In this document: positions 6,602 through 11,356 of the stretch, in pieces
Layout of the letters: each line of letters opens with the position of its first letter
Numbering within the stretch: position 1 is the first letter of the stretch
Origin: Smittium culicis
Taxonomy: Eukaryota > Kickxellomycota > Harpellomycetes > Harpellales > Legeriomycetaceae
DNA length: 11,356 bases
Assembly: GCA_001970855.1 (NCBI GenBank)
Contig: LSSN01005871.1
Coordinates: 1-11,356 of the forward strand
Reading direction: 5' to 3'
Made by a program: the position numbers and the translations under genes
The notes under the pieces: model-generated
Database searches by the model: none
Told to the model about the DNA's origin: nothing
The model's input: the letters and a program-made list of their open reading frames with translations, nothing else

Positions 6602-9554
6602 GATTGAGTTTTAATGGATATATTTTGGAATAATTTATTAGAATTTAGATTGATATTAAGTGCTAAATGCGGCTTTAGAAATGGCTGATTACACTAGAAA
6701 TTAGAAGGAACAGTTTATAAAGCTTGAAATTTTTATTTAACTCTTATTTTTACTACTTTAAAATCTATTCATATATACCAATAAAGTGAAATATGACCAA
6801 AATGGCCTACAACCAGTCTTTTAGTGAAAATTCGGCTCTAATGAACAGTCTATACCGATATAACATAGTGAAGAATATTATCGAATAATAAATTATATAT
6901 CTAGTTAAAATAAGCAACGTATGCCTATAAATTAGCACATTCTGCACTAAGAGATAGATAATATAAAGTCCGTATTTAAGATTTATTAATTCTAATAGAA
7001 TTTGTCTAAATTTTATTACATTTTTCATTCAAGCTCCTCACTTTGTTCAAATGGCTGAATTTTTTTAGCTTATCTTTTTGGTTCTTTATCATGTTATATT
7101 TTATAGATAATCAAAATTTTATTGTTTCATTAAACACTCTATTAAAAATTACACCATCTAAATAAAACACTTTGTCTTATTTATTTAAGAATTCTTCCGA
7201 ATTCATGATAACTATTCTCTCGTTTTATTCAATAAATATAGGTACAGTTTTTTATAAATCGCCTACTTGATTTAATTTACTTCTTTATATTATTCTAAAA
7301 TTTCCGTCCATGAAAAAATCAAATTCAATTATATTATTCGAATAATTATTGTGGATGTAATCATAAAATTCGTTTTCTATATTTTCTATATGTTTTGAGA
7401 TGTATTCTTTACAATAACTAGATGTATATTCGTTTTTTTGACAGGTGAAAACTTTAATACTGTTGATTTATGTATAAACTGATTCATTTTTCAATGCAAC
7501 AGATCTAAGTTCAAATGGATTAAAAATGCTTAGACTTTATATTCTTGGATTTTTTGGAACATGTGAAGACCAAATTAATGATTAATGATTTTAGTTTTGA
7601 AAATAATTTTAACTTCATTATTATTCCTATATCGAGTGATTCGATTGATAATTTTGTATTAAAGGGAAAGTGTAAATCACTATGTTCAATAATTCTATAA
7701 TTTAATAAAGATGAAATTACCAATAATAATCAAGATTTTTATTCCAGTTAAAATAAGCTCTTAATTAATTTTTAAATAAAATTTAAAAAAAATTCTGAAT
7801 AACACTCAAGGAATAGACTGATTATTATACTCAAATTTCTGCTATGAAATGTCTTAACCTTCAACTACAATTGTACTTTTACACTTTCCAATTAAAATAA
7901 TTTTAAAATTTTCAGCCAAGTCAGTTATACTAAATGTCAAAATTAATTTTAATTTTTATAACCTGCTTACTTTTGGGCTTTCACTATATCAAATAAAAAA
8001 ATTTTTTATGAGTTTTTGCCAAAAAAATAAAATTTAATAAATCTTGTTTAATTTTACAAAACTAGAAATTAGTTTATTTAAAACTCTCCTATCCTTATTT
8101 TTTGTACAAATCATAGCTATTAATCATTTTAATCCTATTTATGAATAATTTTAAAACTATCACTTCTACAAGAACGTATATAAACTTTTAAAAATATTAA
8201 TTTGCTTATTATTTCAATTTTGGGGGTTTTTTACGAGAATTTGATATATTTTGCAAAATAAATTAAATTAGATATAGTTTTTTCATATTAAAAACGTTAT
8301 TTTTTGCAAATTAAACTCTAAATCAATACCATTTTAGTGATTTAAATTGTATAACCACAAATTATTTTAGTTTCTGCTTCAAAATTAAGCTTTTTATTTT
8401 TTTATAATCGCGAATTTATTATTTTTTAATTTTATATTAAAATTTTTTTGAAATAAATGCATATTTAGTCTATCTGAATCATAATTCGAAATCCAATATC
8501 AAACTCTCAAGATTAACTTAGTTAATTAATTCTTTTTTGAAAGCATCTCATATTTTTTTTATTTTACACTTGATAAAAAAATGCTTATACATAAATAGAT
8601 AATTTTCAAAAGTGATATGATGAAAAAATGTAGTTGAAATCTAATAAAACAATTACGCCTATTTTTGTAGCTATTTAAAAAAAATTTTAGAAATTTCGAT
8701 ATGGCATGAAGCTTCATTTTAAGTCGGATTATTTTTGATAAGTAGTATTGGGGTACAATAATTAGTTGCAAAAATTATTGGATTAATAAAATAATGGAAA
8801 TTTTTTTAAATTCAAGGTGGGATGATGATTCAAAAATTTAAAAAAAATTCCATTATTAAATATATCATAAATCGCGAAAGAAGAGTATAATAATCTAAGT
8901 CTTTATTGAATTCAGATATTTTTCTACATAATTATCTATTTTTTATACATATTTGTGCTTCTGATCTCATTTACCTAGCTTAATAAGTACGCTTTATTAC
9001 TAAAAATATTCTATGATTTAAATTTAATTGTATTTTTATGCTGTGTAAAGCCTCGCATGAATAAAATTTATATTTATTCTACCTTTTAGTTATACTGGCT
9101 AATTTAATGTTTATTTTTTTCTTTCCCAGTTTTATTTTATGCAAATAACCATTAGATCGTTGCCCAATATTTTTTATATTATTTTGAATATACCTATTTT
9201 TCTCTCATAAAATTTCGAAAATTTAGATCCAAAAGAGAAATTATTGCACTTTTCAAAAACTTTTATTCGAAATGAAAAGGGAAAATAAAGTTTAATTAAA
9301 ATTTATCAAAGCATGTAATATTTTCATATATTAAAATAATCAAAATTAAAACCCTTAGGTAAAAATTTTATGCGTGAAACATTTACTTCGCGATAATTGT
9401 ATATTTGCTATTTATTATTATTCTTAATAAGAAAAATTAAAAATAATAAAGTTATAAAAAATATTGGATTGTAATCATAAAATTTAAACTAAGCGGTCTT
9501 TATACCTCATTAATTATAATTTATTATACTTCTGTCTGTGAGCTTTTAGCCCTG

Positions 9555-9585
9555 TTTAAATTTAAATAAATTTAAATAAATTTAA
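9555..9585. repeat. 10-bp tandem repeat, about three units
   Basis: The unit TTTAAATAAA occurs twice in full (9561-9570 and 9571-9580), with partial units on either side. It is probably simple-sequence expansion in the AT-rich flank. Confidence 0.85.
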
Positions 9586-10044
9586 GGCATAAATAGATAT
9601 GAAAAAAAACTCAAGGAGAAAGTAAAACCATTATCTAAATAGTTAATAAAATAGAATTAGAAAAATATCACTAGTTGTGGGTTTTCACAATGAGATATAA
9701 AATAAAAATTTATTTTGACACTAAATATTTTAATTTCATTCAAGCTAAATTAACTCTTGTTTTATTTATTTATTTTTCGAATTTTGATATATTTCTCCAG
9801 AAAATCTATATAATACAGCCTATAATGTATTGCGTATGTATCAAAAAAACAATCATATATAACGATTATGTTTTGAAAGGCTAGGATTATCTGTACATTA
9901 ATTATAAAATTGTGGGTGATGAGCTCCAATTCAATGCCAATCCTTAAGAAAAGTATTTAAAACTAAATGAGGGTTTATTACACATAGTAGAATTTTTTTT
10001 TTATGAGAAAATCATTTATAACAATTTTTATTATTTTTTACATA

Positions 10045-10265
10045 AAAATTATGTCCTAATCCTCTCCGCATCTCTATCAGTCTCAAACCCTCAGGGCATC
10101 GGATCAAGGGAGATGATGATGGAAATCAGTTAGCACGAATCCCATCAAAAAAATTTTGCAATTTCCAGCTCAATAATATGGTATGTGTTACCAGCACGAA
10201 ACTGGAAAAAAAAAATTTCAGACCCACCACCCCAAGGAGATTTACAATCTGCTTCATTTGAGAAT
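10045..10265. other. GC-richer patch of unknown origin
   Basis: Hand counts give 29/60 G/C for 10081-10140, 20/60 for 10141-10200 and 24/60 for 10201-10260, against roughly 12-25% in most of the surroundings. The patch has unusually few stops. One plus frame is open from about 10053 to 10257, a second plus frame has one stop over a similar span, and a minus frame is open from 10323 to 10126. I recognise no protein family in any of the three. It may be a fragment of an old mobile element, an exon remnant or a small RNA region; nothing in the sequence decides between these. Confidence 0.35.
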
Positions 10266-10892
10266 GATAAGAATAAGAAAAAATTAAATTAAAAAAATTG
10301 TGAATTTTTTTAAAAATTCGCACAATGTTATCTAAACGTATATCTTGTCACTTTCTACTTACTAAAAGTAAATTTTTCGACTGTTTCTGGAATGGCCTTG
10401 TTACAAAACGGTCAAAAACTTTTGTATTTTTCGTTTATTATTTTTGAATTTGCACGTTTTTACACTGTCCAAAATTGGTCTTTTCTATTCTCCCAAATTT
10501 CATGGAATCCTATTCGCTGATCTGGAAAAATATCTTTTAATATCATAATATAATTTTTTTTCTTTTATTGAAATTGTTAATTTTGTAATGAAGCTTATGA
10601 ATTTGCAATAAAAAAATCGAAATTTTTTAACTGAGCTATTTAATAGATAGAAACTTTCAAATTTGATGGAAGAAAATTTTCGATTAGGATTGTACTTCGT
10701 GTAACCACACATTTAATATTTTCCACTCGGGCTAAAATTGGTCCCTACACTACTAGATTGTATCAAATTTTATGCACTTACTAGCTTGTTAAACTTTAAC
10801 TAATTAAAAAAGTCTGAAATTTTATTTTTTCGAAATGTAGTTTTTGTAACCGTCGATAGGATTTGACTTTTATGTTTTTTTTTCTCTCCTCT

Positions 10893-10912
10893 ATTCTATT
10901 GGGCAATAGAAT
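10893..10912. repeat. Inverted repeat, 9-bp arms, 2-bp loop
   Basis: ATTCTATTG and CAATAGAAT are perfect reverse complements separated by GG. With so small a loop it would form a cruciform in DNA better than a stable RNA hairpin. No T-run terminator context or neighbouring gene gives it an obvious role. Confidence 0.85.
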
Positions 10913-10980
10913 TAATTGTAATTGGCCTAAGAATTAATCGTTTGCGTCCAATTTTTTTTTAATAACCTTAGGTCGAACTG

Positions 10981-11008
10981 CCGGTATACAGTTTACTTAG
11001 TACACCGG
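10981..11008. repeat. Imperfect inverted repeat, 9-bp arms, 10-bp loop
   Basis: CCGGTATAC (10981-10989) and GTACACCGG (11000-11008) pair at 8 of 9 positions. The arms are GC-richer than the surroundings, which makes the structure stand out. It could be the terminal or subterminal hairpin of a degraded mobile element, but no partner end was found. Confidence 0.75.
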
Positions 11009-11200
11009 GTATCGTTTATTAATATGGAAACTTTGTTTTATTTGTTTAAAGAATTGATATTGATATATAAAAAATAAAAAAACTATACTTATACGAAAAT
11101 TGACTTGAATTTAGTTTAAAACAATAGCATATGCTGTTTGCAAAAATTTTCTTTTTTTTTTGATAATTCTCTTCGGGCTCTCATATTTTTTTATTATATT

Positions 11201-11290
11201 TTGACTAAAAGTATCCATCACCCTTTCCATTCGTATCTAGAGTAGAAAAGAAATAAAATATGTTTAAAAGGTTTTTGTTGACTAAAAGTA
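11201..11290. repeat. Direct 13-bp repeat TTGACTAAAAGTA
   Basis: TTGACTAAAAGTA occurs at 11201-11213 and 11278-11290, 77 bp apart. A shifted 13-mer, ACTAAAAGTAAAT, is shared between 10361-10373 and 11281-11293, so the core ACTAAAAGTA is present three times within 1 kb, all in the same direction. It could be a subterminal repeat of a decayed DNA transposon or a binding site; the copies are too short to assign. Confidence 0.7.
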
Positions 11291-11356
11291 AATGGAATAA
11301 AAATTTAATATAATAATAACTATGTTGACGAATTGTTCTTGATGTCTTTTTTTTTT

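Larger units (their letters stand above)
6481..10044. other. AT-rich region with no recognisable gene
   Basis: About 3.5 kb beyond element B holds no coding sequence I can support. It is extremely AT-rich (a hand count of 8401-8460 gives 7 G/C in 60) and full of A and T runs. Open frames of 60-75 codons occur on both strands (for example 6807-7028, 7520-7723, 8559-8771 on minus, 9675-9884 on plus). Their translations are dominated by I, K, N, F, L and Y with no motif, as expected from base composition alone. No tRNA, rRNA or further RT motif was seen. It could be intergenic DNA or very old element remains. Confidence 0.7.
10266..11356. other. AT-rich right flank without recognisable gene
   Basis: The last 1.1 kb holds no supported coding sequence. 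The only longer open frame (minus, 10500-10712, 70 codons) is a low-complexity translation rich in F, K, S and Y without a motif. The stretch contains short direct repeats (ACTAAAAGTA three times), two hairpin-forming inverted repeats in a slightly GC-richer patch (10893-11008), and a T run at the window end. Confidence 0.65.

Noticed and set aside
6807..10712. Seven open frames of 60-75 codons in the AT-rich right part
   Set aside because: Their amino-acid composition follows base composition, no domain or motif is visible, and both strands have similar frames.
1..11356. CRISPR array, tRNA, rRNA, bacterial promoters or operons
   Set aside because: No regularly spaced repeats, no cloverleaf or rRNA-like segments, and no intact coding genes were found; the content is eukaryotic mobile-element debris.

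Overview
This window contains no intact gene. It holds two decayed retrotransposons of the tyrosine-recombinase (DIRS) class, one after the other on the minus strand, followed by about 4.9 kb of very AT-rich DNA without recognisable coding content. The eukaryotic retrotransposon class, the lack of any bacterial-style operon and the very low GC of the flank all indicate a eukaryotic nuclear genome. The better-preserved copy has a Gag and reverse transcriptase (RT) that resemble, from memory, DIRS elements of early-diverging (zygomycete-type) fungi. An AT-rich early-diverging fungus is therefore my best guess, but the host is not proven.

Element A (1 to about 2.24 kb, minus strand, cut by the left window edge) reads from right to left: Gag from an ATG at 2206, an RG-rich Gag tail near 1418-1450, RT with a perfect YLDD motif at 802-813, and RNase H with YTDAS at 307-321 and SDN at 146-154. 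The sequence leaves the window inside the RNase H C-terminus. Its tyrosine recombinase, if present, lies beyond position 1. Decay is mostly by in-frame stop codons (seven in Gag, at least five in RT), with about three frameshifts.

Element B (about 2.46 to 6.48 kb, minus strand) is much older and has no open frame longer than 80 codons, but it can be followed by switching frames: a putative Gag region (about 6.48-5.5 kb), RT (about 5.4-4.45 kb, YIDE at 4737-4748), RNase H (about 4.25-3.5 kb), a DIRS-type linker with IITPN (3248-3262), and the N-terminal half of a tyrosine recombinase (about 3.12-2.46 kb). The C-terminal catalytic part of the recombinase is not recognisable, and element A's Gag begins only about 250 bp further on.

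In an intact DIRS element, Gag would package the RNA, RT/RNase H would make the cDNA, and the recombinase would integrate a circular product without the usual target-site duplication. Neither copy can encode these proteins now. From 6.48 to 11.36 kb I see only AT-rich sequence with simple repeats, short palindromes, a GC-richer patch at about 10.05-10.26 kb and a smaller structured patch at 10.89-11.01 kb. These two may be traces of further old elements.
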